DNA from: Scatosoma sp002474405
GTDB lineage: Bacteria; Bacillota; Clostridia; Christensenellales; Borkfalkiaceae
Direction: 5' to 3'
NCBI GenBank assembly: GCA_937892545.1
Contig: CALAFO010000095.1
Span: 13,977 to 77,976, forward strand
Length of the DNA: 64,000 nt
The first letter of the stretch is position 1, and each line of letters begins with the position of its first letter. A model generated the notes under the pieces. It searched no databases and was not told the DNA's origin. It worked only from the letters and a program-made list of their open reading frames with translations. Made by a program: the position numbers and the translations under genes. Below, one piece after another: positions 55,505 to 63,957 of the stretch.

Positions 55505-56056
55505 TTAAAAATCATCGTCGTCGTTGCGGCGGCGTTTCTTTCCGGAACCGCTCTTGGGCGTAGGCGCGTCATCGTCGTCGAAAGAATCGTCCTCGTCGTC
55601 ATCGTCGTCCTCATCCTCGTCGTCAAGGTAATCGTCCGCCGATACATATTCGAAATCGTCGTCGGAATTCTGCGTTTCCTCTTCTTCCTCTTCTTCTTCG
55701 TCCTCGTCGTCCAGCTCCTCGCCGCTGAGGTCGATGCCAATATCGTCGCCGGCGTCATCGTCGTCAAGGTAGCTTCTCCAGGCGTCGTCCTTATCGGGAT
55801 CCTCTTCTTCCTCTTCCTCGATGTCCTCTTCGTATTCCGATTTTTTCTTGCATTCGTCGCACATTTTCTCGCCCGCGCGCATATAATTTTCGCCGCAGAT
55901 GGGGCAAAGTTCCGTTTCTTCGGTATCCGCCTCTTCGAAATTATCGGTAAACGTCTTTTCGCCGTTCAGTTCCATTCTGCACACTTCGCAGAACTCCTCT
56001 TTATCCGCGTCGATGAAATTCAGCTGACATCTGGGGCATAATTCGTATCTTGCCAT
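55505..56056 (-). CDS. Zinc-ribbon protein with very acidic C-terminal half
   Basis: The protein has 183 residues. The first 72 residues carry two zinc-ribbon-like units: CPRC at 7-10 with CEVC at about 23-26, and CPIC with CDEC at about 51-68. From about residue 75 on it is dominated by Glu and Asp (runs such as EEEEEE and DDEDEDDDDDE) and then ends in a basic patch KKRRRNDDDDF. There is no signal or membrane segment, so it is cytoplasmic. It has its own sigma-A promoter and a GAGGG site. I do not recognise a named family; a nucleic-acid or basic-protein partner is conceivable but unproven. Confidence 0.82.
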   Translation of the reverse strand: MARYELCPRCQLNFIDADKEEFCEVCRMELNGEKTFTDNFEEADTEETELCPICGENYMRAGEKMCDECKKKSEYEEDIEEEEEEDPDKDDAWRSYLDDDDAGDDIGIDLSGEELDDEDEEEEEEEETQNSDDDFEYVSADDYLDDEDEDDDDDEDDSFDDDDAPTPKSGSGKKRRRNDDDDF

Positions 56057-56135
56057 AAATAAAAGTCCCTCTTTTTCGTTTCGTTATCCGCCGCAAAAAA
56101 ATCCCTTGCGGGATTCGGAAACGGCATTTTGCTAT

Positions 56136-56164
56136 ATTATATTAGTATTTTTTTCTTTTGTAAA
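56136..56164 (-). promoter_or_regulatory. Sigma-A promoter of the zinc-ribbon protein gene
   Basis: TTTACA (56164-56159) and TATAAT (56141-56136), spacer 17, on the minus strand. Confidence 0.75.
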
Positions 56165-56385
56165 CTGTTTTTGTGCAATTTTTCGGATTTTTATAATTTT
56201 TTTTCGTATTTTTTCAAAACCCGCATTTTCTCCGAAGAAAACTTCGTCTTCTTTGCGGCAAGTGTATGCGAGCCGACAGAGATCTATTGCAAATTCTTGC
56301 CTTATTTAAGCCTTCCCCCTTGCCTGCATAAAATTTTGCTTGCAAATTTTCTTCGGCAAAAATGTGAAGCCTTTCCTTGCGTCAA

Positions 56386-56845
56386 GGCTTCCCCTTGGGG
56401 GGAGGCTCCGCCGCGAGGCGGTGGTGAGGGGTAATTCTTGCTTTCCCCTTCGGGCAGGCTTCGCCTGTTTCATAACGGATTGTAGCATATCGTTTGTATT
56501 TTTAGTTTTCGCCTTTGATGCAGTCCCCCTGCTTTCCCCTTCGGGCAGGTTTCTCCTGTTCATAACGGATTGTAGCGTATCGTTTGTATTTTTTAGTTTT
56601 CGCCTTTGATGCAGTCCCCCTGCTTTCCCCTTCGGGAACCCTTGTCGAATTGCCGTTTTAAGGCAATCTCGGCAAGTAGAGTGGCGAATCTCCTTTCTCT
56701 TGCTTTCCCCTTCGGGGAAAGTGGCGGCAAAGCCGCCGATAGAGGTCAGTTTAAATTCTTTCCTTACGTCAAGGCTTCCCCTTGGGGGGAAGCTGTCAAC
56801 TTCGTTGACTGATGAGGGGCGCCCGCCTTTTGATGAGGGGCACCC
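56386..56845. repeat. Hairpin-repeat cluster D (upstream of the zinc-ribbon gene)
   Basis: Type-1 elements at 56386-56431 (variable hairpin CCGCC-GCGA-GGCGG) and 56774-56820 (GTCAAC-TTC-GTTGAC), with a broken tail copy at about 56828-56845. Type-2 element at 56700-56747 (GGCGGC-AAA-GCCGCC). Type-3 elements at 56438-56519 and 56530-56610, almost identical tandem copies. No gene is supported in 56165-56953; the long minus-strand frame at 56306-56872 is repeat sequence. Confidence 0.85.
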
Positions 56846-56953
56846 GCCTTTTCGAACGGCTGTTTCAAACACCCCTCACAAAAATCCAAAGCCCATTTTT
56901 CGGCAGCAAAAAAGCGTCCTGCTTTCCGCAAGACGCTTTTCATATCCAAAGCC

Positions 56954-59284
56954 TTATTCCTCTTTATTTTCCGCAGTGCCGTCGGCGTTTTCCGTCGTCT
57001 CCGCCGTGGTTTCCGTGGGCTTTTCTTCCGTCGCATACACGTCGATGCTCTTATCGTCGGTGGTATCGATCTTCGGCTTTCTCACTCTCGTGGCTTCTCT
57101 GTCCGCCGCAAGCTTGGCTTTCTTCTTATGCGAAATCACGATGGGCAGCGTAATGCCCGTAATCACCGCAATCGCCCCCGCCGCAACGGCAATCGAAACC
57201 CAAACGTTTTTCGCCGTAGACCAGGCGCCGTCGTCGGAAGATAAATCGGGCAGAGGCTTCACGAAATCGGTGCGCCAGATTTTTTCAATCGCTTCTGCGT
57301 CCGCTTCCGTCATCGTGCCGATGCGGTTGATAAAGTAGGATTCTCTGTCGTAATATTCGTCGCCGTCTTTAAACTTCGTCGCAAAATCGTTTTCGCCGTG
57401 CGCCGTATGATTTCTGAACGCCGCGATTTCCGCCTGCGCATATTCGCCGTAGCGGTAGTAATCCTTATAGCCCTGCTTTTTCGCTTCCGCCAAAAATTCG
57501 TCGTAAGCCGTCAGCTCGCCCGTGCGGAAATAATACTGCAGCGCAAGTTTCAGGCTTTCGCCGTCGTCGCCCGTATCCGCGCAGTCGGAAAAATAATCCG
57601 TAACGGAAGTATACTTTTCGTTCAGCGCTTTCAGTTCCGCCGCCGTCATCGTGCCGTTTTCGCCGCTGCCGCTTAAATCCGCCGTATAAATATAGTCGAA
57701 AGACTGCGAACCGAACGACTGCGCGTTGCAATAGAACAGCGTATTGTCCGCAAATTCGGGCTTATACCAGGAATCGTTCCACTGCACGTCCAGAATCTTC
57801 GCGGGGGAATATTCCGCGTCTCTGTTGTCCTCGTCGCCGATCAAAAGGTTCTTGCGGTAAGCGGAAGCCGCGCCGTCGTATTTCAGGCGGTACAGGTTGT
57901 TTCCGGAATCCGCCGAACCGTAATAGTACAGGTATTCGCCTTCCGTTTTCCACAGCGTTGCGGAACTTGCCACCGTTTCGGCAAGCCGTTCGCCGTCCTC
58001 TACAAGCGTACCGTCCGCGCTCACTTCCGTTCTGCAGATATAGCTGTTCGAAACGTACAAATACGCAAGGTTGTCGCCCGTCTCGTAGTAAATCGCGCTT
58101 GCCGAAGCGTTCGTGGAATCGTCCGCCACTCTGAATAATTTTTCGGCGTTCGCCGTTACCGTGTTCCAGCCGCTCTTCGTCTGCTCGTCTTTAAAGGTAT
58201 ATACGGGCGTATCGTCGGAAAGGCTTCCCTTGCGGGTAAGCAGCACTCTGCCGCCCTTGTACGAAAGCACCGCGTAGGTATAAGAAGCGTGCCCGTTGTT
58301 TTCGTCCGCGTCGTTGAACGTCGTTTTTTCGTCCTGCGGATCGATGCCGCCTCTGCCGTCCAAAACCAGTCTGCCGAGGTTCACGTACGGGTACTGCGAA
58401 ATATCGCTGCCGTCGAAATCCGCGTTGTTCTTTACAAGGCTCGCCTTGTCGAACGCGTATTCTTTATACTCTCCCGCCCCGTCTTTCACGGTATACGCGG
58501 CTTTATCCGCGTCCGTTGTCGCGGTGGCTTCGGGAGAAACGCGGTACAGCTGGTTGTAGCCGAATTCGCCCGCGTCCGCCGTCATCGCGGTGGGCACTTT
58601 CATCAGATAGTAAACGCTGCCGTTTTCAAGGTTTTCGGTATCGAAATAATAATTCGAAGCGCCTTTCACTAAAAGCGTGGTAACGCCCGTATCCGTGTTG
58701 AACGAATAGAGGTTGCTGTTTTGCACATACATGCAGTACACCACGCCGTCCGCGCCCTTCACGAAACGGTACGAAACCGTATTATCCGAAAGACGGAACA
58801 GATACTTGTCCGCTTCCTTTTTCGAAGAGGTGCCGTCCAGCTTCACTTTCTTGAACGAAAGCCAGGAAGTGGAAACGGTGCCGTCCTTTTCTTTTTCGTT
58901 GGTGGGCGAAGCGAAATACACGTAATTATCGTAGATGAATACGCCGCCGTCGTAATTCTGCGCCACGAACAGCGAAGGCACCACGCACTCCGCCGCGTCG
59001 TACGATTTTGCTTTCAGCGCCGATTTCGCAATGCGATACAGCGCGCCTTTCTGCACTTTGCCGTAGGTGTTATCCGCCGAGGCTTCCGCCGCGCCGTTGA
59101 TAAAGTATACGTAATCCCCCGTTTCCACAAGGAACCCGCCGTTGGAAGTAACCTTGTCGCTTGTGGTATCCGCCTGAGCGGGCGGCGTGAAATCGCTGCC
59201 TGCGCAGGAAGCGAGCGTTGCCGCCGAACACGCAAGCGTAGCCATAGCCAGAAGCACGGTAAGTTTTTTCTTCAAACTCCGCAT
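56954..59284 (-). CDS. Lipoprotein with beta-propeller-like region and C-terminal membrane anchor
   Basis: The protein has 776 residues from the ATG at 59284; an ATG four codons upstream sits only one base after the GGAG site. The signal ends in lipobox LASC (Cys27). The long middle part is made of repeats of the type GDYVYFING, NYVYFASP, EYLYYYGS, SYICRTEVS, resembling DUF5050-like beta-propeller blades. Near the end is a membrane segment (about 694-717, VWVSIAVAAGAIAVITGI), then a 59-residue tail that is basic at first and then Thr/Glu-rich, expected in the cytoplasm. Lipid at one end and a helix at the other is an uncommon arrangement. Function unknown; monocistronic with its own promoter. 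Confidence 0.82.
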   Translation of the reverse strand: MRSLKKKLTVLLAMATLACSAATLASCAGSDFTPPAQADTTSDKVTSNGGFLVETGDYVYFINGAAEASADNTYGKVQKGALYRIAKSALKAKSYDAAECVVPSLFVAQNYDGGVFIYDNYVYFASPTNEKEKDGTVSTSWLSFKKVKLDGTSSKKEADKYLFRLSDNTVSYRFVKGADGVVYCMYVQNSNLYSFNTDTGVTTLLVKGASNYYFDTENLENGSVYYLMKVPTAMTADAGEFGYNQLYRVSPEATATTDADKAAYTVKDGAGEYKEYAFDKASLVKNNADFDGSDISQYPYVNLGRLVLDGRGGIDPQDEKTTFNDADENNGHASYTYAVLSYKGGRVLLTRKGSLSDDTPVYTFKDEQTKSGWNTVTANAEKLFRVADDSTNASASAIYYETGDNLAYLYVSNSYICRTEVSADGTLVEDGERLAETVASSATLWKTEGEYLYYYGSADSGNNLYRLKYDGAASAYRKNLLIGDEDNRDAEYSPAKILDVQWNDSWYKPEFADNTLFYCNAQSFGSQSFDYIYTADLSGSGENGTMTAAELKALNEKYTSVTDYFSDCADTGDDGESLKLALQYYFRTGELTAYDEFLAEAKKQGYKDYYRYGEYAQAEIAAFRNHTAHGENDFATKFKDGDEYYDRESYFINRIGTMTEADAEAIEKIWRTDFVKPLPDLSSDDGAWSTAKNVWVSIAVAAGAIAVITGITLPIVISHKKKAKLAADREATRVRKPKIDTTDDKSIDVYATEEKPTETTAETTENADGTAENKEE

Positions 59285-59390
59285 ATAAAAGATCATTCTC
59301 CTTCAAAAGTGTAAATCGGAATCCGTCTGCGGCATAAATCCGTGCGGATTTACGGCAAACTCATATTCCGACGATACTAACGCATATTCT

Positions 59391-59419
59391 ATTATATATC
59401 AAAACGGCGATTAAAGCAA
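59391..59419 (-). promoter_or_regulatory. Promoter of the doubly anchored lipoprotein
   Basis: TTGCTT (59419-59414) and TATAAT (59396-59391), spacer 17. The leader to 59284 is about 100 bases. Upstream, 59420-59759 is A+T-rich with no gene I can support. Confidence 0.7.
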
Positions 59420-59759
59420 ACAAAAACGACTGCCTTTACGTATTTTTAATCGAATTTTCCCCGTTTTTTCTTTTTTCTTCCGCTCTTTTTTTAATTTTCC
59501 CGTTCATTTTTATTCACGGTGATTCTTTATGGAAAATTTCGGTCTTTTAAAATTTTTAAAATCCCCCTACCCCGCCGGGCTTGAAAAAACGCCCGGACCG
59601 CCGCCCGGAAGCGCATTGAAAAAACCGCCCGGAAACGGCGAAAAAATGCCGGAAAATACCGGAAAAAACGTTGAAAACGAGGTAAAAAACGCCGGAAATT
59701 CAATCAAAAACGGCGAAATTTACCTCGATTTTATGGAAAAACAACGCAATTTAAGCAAT

Positions 59760-59796
59760 AAAATCGGCAAAAAATAGCAATTTTTTGCCGATTTTC
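59760..59796. terminator. Bidirectional terminator after the MATE gene
   Basis: A nearly perfect 16-base-pair stem (AAAATCGGCAAAAAAT and its complement with a 4-base loop) whose T-rich arms serve as tails in both directions, 45 bases after the MATE stop. Confidence 0.75.
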
Positions 59797-59840
59797 AACG
59801 TGTTTTTTTTAATTTTCGGGCTGTTTTTTCAAACTGTTTT

Positions 59841-61247
59841 TTACAAGCCGTCGCCCTCGGTTTCTTCTTCCAGTTCTTCTTCCTCGCGGACGATTTCCTC
59901 TTCCTTATTTTCCGCGTCCGGCATTTTATTCCACGCGCCGCCGCGATAGAAAATTATGGAAAGCGCCGCGGAAACGCACCAGCCGCACGGCCATGCCATC
60001 CAGATGCCCGTTGTTCCGAGCGACGTGAGCGCAAGCACTTCGGCAAGCACCACGCGCAGAATCAGATCGGTGAACGTGGCTACCATGAACTGCTTCATCA
60101 TGCCGCTGCCGCGCAGCACGCCGTCGGCAACCAGTTTCGCCGCGATGACGAAATAGAACGGCGAAATCACGCGCAGGAACGTGAGCCCCGTTTTCAGCGC
60201 CACGCCGCTTACGTCGTCCAGAAAAGCGTACATCAGATACTTGCCAGCGATGAGGTACAGCGCGCAGATGGGAACGCAGATGATCCACACGATGGCAAGC
60301 CCCGCACGGAAGCCCTGCTTCACGCGCGCGTGCTTCCCCGCGCCCATATTCTGCGCGGTGTAATTGGAAATGCCGTTGCCCAGCGTGGTGAGCGAAGTTA
60401 CCACCATATTGTTGAGTTTCACCGCCGCGGAGTACCCCGCCATTACTTCCGAACCGAACGTATTGATGACCGACTGAATTACGATATTGCCCACCGAAAT
60501 GAAGCTCTGCTGCAAGATGCTGGGCACGGCGATCACCGCCACTTTGCCGAGAATCGCAAACGAGAACAGCTTCGTTTTTTCGCCCGCGCCGATTTTTTTC
60601 AGACGGAGCACGACGAACAGCACCGCAAGCACGCAGCTGACGCCCTGACAGAGGAACGTTGCCCACGCGACGCCCGCAACGCCCATTTTAAACGCCGCGA
60701 CGAACAGAATATCCATACCGATATTCGAAACGGACGAGCAGGCAAGAAAGATAAACGGCGTTTTCGAATCGCCGAGCGCCGAGAAAATACCGGTGGCGAT
60801 ATTATAGAAGAACACGAACGGCAAGCCGTAAATGTAAATATCGAGATATAACTTCGAATCGGCGAAAATGTTTTCCGGCGTATTGATCAGGCGAAGCAGC
60901 CCGCCGCAGAAAATCGCGCCGATCAGCATTAAAACGCCGCACAGCACGCCGCCCGCGATAAGCGACGTATACACGCTTGTTTTCATTTCGCCGTACTTCT
61001 TCGCGCCGAAAAAATTGGATACGATAACGGAGCAACCGATATTGCAGCCGAACGCGAACGCGATGAAAATCAACGTGATTTCGTAGCTGTTGCCCACCGC
61101 GGCAAGCGCGTCGTTACTGATGAATTTCCCCGCAACGAAGCTATCCGCAATGTTGTACAGCTGCTGAAAAATGATACTGCCGAACAGCGGCAGACAGAAT
61201 TTCCACAGAACGCTTGACGGTTTTCCGCTTGTAAGATCTTTATTCAT
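59841..61247 (-). CDS. MATE family efflux transporter
   Basis: The protein has 468 residues with about 12 membrane segments in two halves, typical of MATE multidrug/cation antiporters (early GKPSSVLWKFCLPLFGSIIFQQLYN; later QSFISVGNIVIQSVINTFGSEVMAGYSAA). The last 25 residues are a cytoplasmic, almost purely acidic tail (EEEIVREEEELEEETEGDG). The substrate cannot be predicted. The start overlaps the stop of the upstream small membrane protein in an ATGA, so the two are translated together. A divergent LysR regulator gene lies just beyond. Confidence 0.95.
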   Translation of the reverse strand: MNKDLTSGKPSSVLWKFCLPLFGSIIFQQLYNIADSFVAGKFISNDALAAVGNSYEITLIFIAFAFGCNIGCSVIVSNFFGAKKYGEMKTSVYTSLIAGGVLCGVLMLIGAIFCGGLLRLINTPENIFADSKLYLDIYIYGLPFVFFYNIATGIFSALGDSKTPFIFLACSSVSNIGMDILFVAAFKMGVAGVAWATFLCQGVSCVLAVLFVVLRLKKIGAGEKTKLFSFAILGKVAVIAVPSILQQSFISVGNIVIQSVINTFGSEVMAGYSAAVKLNNMVVTSLTTLGNGISNYTAQNMGAGKHARVKQGFRAGLAIVWIICVPICALYLIAGKYLMYAFLDDVSGVALKTGLTFLRVISPFYFVIAAKLVADGVLRGSGMMKQFMVATFTDLILRVVLAEVLALTSLGTTGIWMAWPCGWCVSAALSIIFYRGGAWNKMPDAENKEEEIVREEEELEEETEGDGL

Positions 61248-61603
61248 GCCGCGCGCCCTGCCTTTTCGTTCTTTCCGTTTTCCGCCTGCGGCTTATCTTC
61301 TTTGCCGCCGCACTTACCCGCATTGCCGCCGTAAAGCGCTTCGTCCTTTTTCTCTTCCGATTTTTCGGCTTTCAGAACAAAGCTCCAGAACGCGACGACG
61401 GTGCCCGCGATATAAAAGACAAGCGGCACGCCCGCCCCGCGCCCCGTGGCATGCGCCAGCGCGCCGAAGAAAAAGCCCAGCGCGAACGTTGCGCCGAACA
61501 CGGGCGGAATAAACCCTTTCTTCGTTTTCAGCTGCAGTATGACGTCCGTAAGGAACGGCAGCATACAAAACGCCGCCGCCAGACATTCGAACAACCTATC
61601 CAT
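61244..61603 (-). CDS. Small membrane protein coupled to the MATE transporter
   Basis: The protein has 119 residues. Two or three membrane segments lie in the first 80 residues (CLAAAFCMLPFLTDVIL, FGATFALGFFFGALAHA, PLVFYIAGTVVAFWSFVL), and a polar Lys/Glu/Gly-rich tail follows. I do not recognise a family. A GAGGTG site precedes the ATG, and its end overlaps the MATE start by four bases. It could be an accessory subunit of the exporter; that is inference from coupling only. Confidence 0.75.
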   Translation of the reverse strand: MDRLFECLAAAFCMLPFLTDVILQLKTKKGFIPPVFGATFALGFFFGALAHATGRGAGVPLVFYIAGTVVAFWSFVLKAEKSEEKKDEALYGGNAGKCGGKEDKPQAENGKNEKAGRAA

Positions 61604-61633
61604 AAATACACCTCGTTTTTACCTGATTTTCGC

Positions 61634-61662
61634 TTGACATTCAAACAAGCACACAGTATAAT
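61634..61662 (+). promoter_or_regulatory. Consensus promoter of the LysR regulator gene
   Basis: Perfect TTGACA (61634-61639) and TATAAT (61657-61662), spacer 17. The two face-to-face promoters cannot both be occupied by RNA polymerase, giving built-in mutual exclusion. Confidence 0.8.
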
Positions 61663-61683
61663 ACAAAACGTAAAATATGTAAA
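61655..61683 (-). promoter_or_regulatory. Promoter of the small membrane protein-MATE operon
   Basis: TTTACA (61683-61678) and TATACT (61660-61655), 17-base spacer, minus strand. Its -10 overlaps the -10 of the oppositely directed LysR promoter. Confidence 0.7.
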
Positions 61684-61742
61684 ATGTATTTTTTCACGAT
61701 ATTCCATATCAAAAACGTATTGTTTCAGCCGAGGATAAAACG

Positions 61743-62657
61743 ATGGATATCAATTACGAATATTACAAGATTTTTTATAACGTGGCGAAATACGGCGGTT
61801 TTACCGTTGCCGCGGAAAAAACGTATTCGAACCAGCCCAACCTGACGCGCACGATTAAAAAGCTGGAGCATGAGCTGGGCGTGGCGTTGTTTTACAAGGC
61901 GGGCAGAAACGTACGCCTGACGCCGGAGGGCGAAGAATTGTACGCGCGCATCAGAATCGCCGTGGAACAGATAGAAAACGCCGAACGGGAAATTTCGGAA
62001 TTTTCCGCGCTGGAAGGCGGGTATATTTCGGTGAGCGCCAGCGAGGTGGCTTTGCACAAGGTGCTGCTGCCCGCCCTCGGCGCGTATAAAAAAGCGCACC
62101 CGAAAATCAACATTCTGCTTTCCAACCACTCCTCGCCGCAGGCGCTTGCCGCGCTGAAAAACGGGCAGTGCGAAATTGCCGTGATTTCCGTTGCCGAAAC
62201 GTTTGACCCGGCTTTCGAATATTACAAAATCGCCGATTGCGCCGACGTGCCCGTATGCGGCAAAGATTACCCCGCGGACGCGGAAAAAACGTATACGCTG
62301 GCGGAACTGTGCGCGTTTCCGCTGATTACGCTGGGCAGGCAGACCGCCTCTTACGATTCGTATACCGATTTTTTCCGCATGCGCGGCATCACCTTCCGCC
62401 CCGAAGTGGAAGTAGCCACCGCCGACCAGATTCTGCCCATTGTGGATTACGGGCTGGGCGTGGGGCTGGTGCCGGACGTGTTTTTGAAAAAGGCTTCGGC
62501 GAAATACCGTCGGCTGAAAACGGATACGCCGCTGCCCTGCCGTTCGATTTATCTTGTGCGGCGCGCAAAACAGCCCGTGAGCGCCGCCACGAAATCGTTT
62601 ATCGGCTTGCTTGCGCGCCTTGCCGCCGAAAAAAACAAACAGCCGTCAAACGATTGA
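61743..62657 (+). CDS. LysR family transcriptional regulator
   Basis: The protein has 304 residues. The N-terminal winged helix (about 1-60) shows YEYYKIFYNVAKYGGFTVAA, the recognition helix SNQPNLTRTIKKLEHELG and FYKAGRNVRLTPEGEEL. An effector-binding domain of the periplasmic-binding-protein type follows (about 90-295). It is transcribed away from the membrane protein-MATE pair and most likely regulates it together with its own gene, as is common for LysR regulators. The inducer is unknown. A hairpin with seven T residues ends the gene. Confidence 0.95.
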   Translation: MDINYEYYKIFYNVAKYGGFTVAAEKTYSNQPNLTRTIKKLEHELGVALFYKAGRNVRLTPEGEELYARIRIAVEQIENAEREISEFSALEGGYISVSASEVALHKVLLPALGAYKKAHPKINILLSNHSSPQALAALKNGQCEIAVISVAETFDPAFEYYKIADCADVPVCGKDYPADAEKTYTLAELCAFPLITLGRQTASYDSYTDFFRMRGITFRPEVEVATADQILPIVDYGLGVGLVPDVFLKKASAKYRRLKTDTPLPCRSIYLVRRAKQPVSAATKSFIGLLARLAAEKNKQPSND

Positions 62658-62684
62658 AAAAAACGCATATTTACCCCGAAAAAC

Positions 62685-62707
62685 GCCGTTTTAAACGGCT
62701 TTTTTTA
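62685..62707 (+). terminator. Intrinsic terminator of the LysR gene
   Basis: GCCGTT-TTA-AACGGC followed by TTTTTTTAT, 28 bases after the stop codon. Confidence 0.85.
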
Positions 62708-62754
62708 TATTTTCCGCCATTTTAAAAATTTTAAAACTTTTCGTAAAATATGCG

Positions 62755-62782
62755 TTTAAACGGGCAAAATCGTATTTATAAT
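62755..62782 (+). promoter_or_regulatory. Probable promoter of hsp20
   Basis: TTTAAA (62755-62760), 16 bases, TATAAT (62777-62782). No CIRCE-type inverted repeat is visible. A 14-codon frame with its own ribosome site (62812-62856) lies in the leader. Confidence 0.5.
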
Positions 62783-62876
62783 AATAAGCGAAGAACGAAA
62801 GGAAAGGCGCGATGAAAGACAGCGCGGAACCGTTCGAACTTCGGAAATCGATTTGAATTTAAGGAGATGAATTATT

Positions 62877-63332
62877 ATGAAAAACTATTTGCAGAACAGA
62901 AATAACAATCATATGGAGCATACTTCTTTATTTGACGCGCTGGACGATTTCTTCCGCCCCGTGTTTGCGGACGAAGCCGATTATCTGAAATCGAACATCA
63001 GCGAAACCGACAAGGATTATCGCCTGGAAGTGGCGGTGCCCGGATTTACGAAAGAACAGATTAAGCTTTCTTTGGAAAACGGGTATCTGAACGTTGTATG
63101 TTCGAAGAAAGAAAAGGAAGGCGGCAACGAAGCGAACGGCGAAAACGCCAAGAAGGAAAACAAGGTGTACAGACGGAAGGAAATTTCCGAATACTCTTCG
63201 CGCAGCTTCTACGTCGGCGACGACGTATCGAAAGAGGACATCAAGGCGAAGTACGAAAACGGCATTCTGTCTTTGGTAATCCCGAAAGTAACGCAGAAAT
63301 TGCCCGAAAGATCGTATATTGCGATTGAGTAA
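62877..63332 (+). CDS. hsp20: Small heat-shock protein Hsp20 (alpha-crystallin family)
   Basis: An ATP-independent holdase chaperone. The protein has 151 residues: N-terminal region with DALDDFFRPVF, alpha-crystallin domain (about 40-145) with LEVAVPGFTKEQIKLSLENG and the C-terminal conserved YENGILSLVIPK (A-x-x-x-N-G-I/V-L motif). A polar insertion rich in Glu, Lys and Asn (about 80-97) lies between the strands. The AAGGAG site before the ATG is strong. The C-terminus lacks a clear I-x-I motif after LPERSYIAIE. Confidence 0.95.
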   Translation: MKNYLQNRNNNHMEHTSLFDALDDFFRPVFADEADYLKSNISETDKDYRLEVAVPGFTKEQIKLSLENGYLNVVCSKKEKEGGNEANGENAKKENKVYRRKEISEYSSRSFYVGDDVSKEDIKAKYENGILSLVIPKVTQKLPERSYIAIE

Positions 63333-63451
63333 AGGTTTGCGGACGGTGCGGGGTTGGTTGCACTTTGGGGGCGGATTGCTTTGCGAGCCGATGATTCAGC
63401 GGCGGTGCAGTTGCCACTTTGTTTGAAATTTTTCGTATAGAAAACAAGGTA

Positions 63452-63957
63452 CGCCCCTCATTCGTCGCCGTACGGCGACACCTTCCCCCGCGGGGGAAGG
63501 CTCAAATAAAGGAAAATTAAAATTTATCCTCTCTCGGCGGCTTTGCCGCCACTCTCCCCGAAGGGGAAAGCAAGAGACAGTGCGTCCGAAAGGGAAAGCA
63601 AGCAATATTGCCAAATAAATACCGCCGGGCGGGTTGCGGAAAAGCAACCTGCCCGGCGATTTTTTGTTTTATAGAAAAAATTTTTTTAATTTATCCTCTC
63701 TCGGCTCACATTCGCACGCCACTCTACTTGCCGCGCTTGCCTGTCGGCAACGCGACAAGGATTCCCGCAGCCGTAGGCTTTTTCGCGCTTTTCTCTCCTT
63801 AGAGAAAAAGTGGAAAAGGAGAAAACAAGGTACGCCCCTCATTCGTCGCCGTACGGCGACACCTTCCCCCCAAGGGGAAGCCGCGACATAAGGAAAAATT
63901 AAAATTTATCCTCTATCGTCTGCTAACGCAGACACTTTCCCCGAAGGGGGAAAGCAA
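63452..63957. repeat. Hairpin-repeat cluster E (inverted orientation, downstream of hsp20)
   Basis: The same family in reverse orientation: type-1 elements at 63452-63502 and 63832-63882 (both with variable hairpin GTCGCC-GTAC-GGCGAC), type-2 elements at 63528-63573 (GGCGGC-TTT-GCCGCC) and 63909-63956 (GTCTGC-TAAC-GCAGAC), plus a rearranged type-2 copy at about 63692-63766. The order type 1 then type 2 with GGAAAATTAAAATTTATC between them recurs. No gene is seen from 63333 to the window end. Confidence 0.85.

Noticed and set aside
59529..59777. 82-codon plus-strand frame rich in Lys, Pro and Asn
   Set aside because: No convincing ribosome site, low-complexity translation, and its stop lies inside a terminator stem.
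61743..62657. Specific LysR boxes (T-N11-A) in the intergenic region
   Set aside because: The region is so A+T-rich that several matches occur by chance; none stands out.
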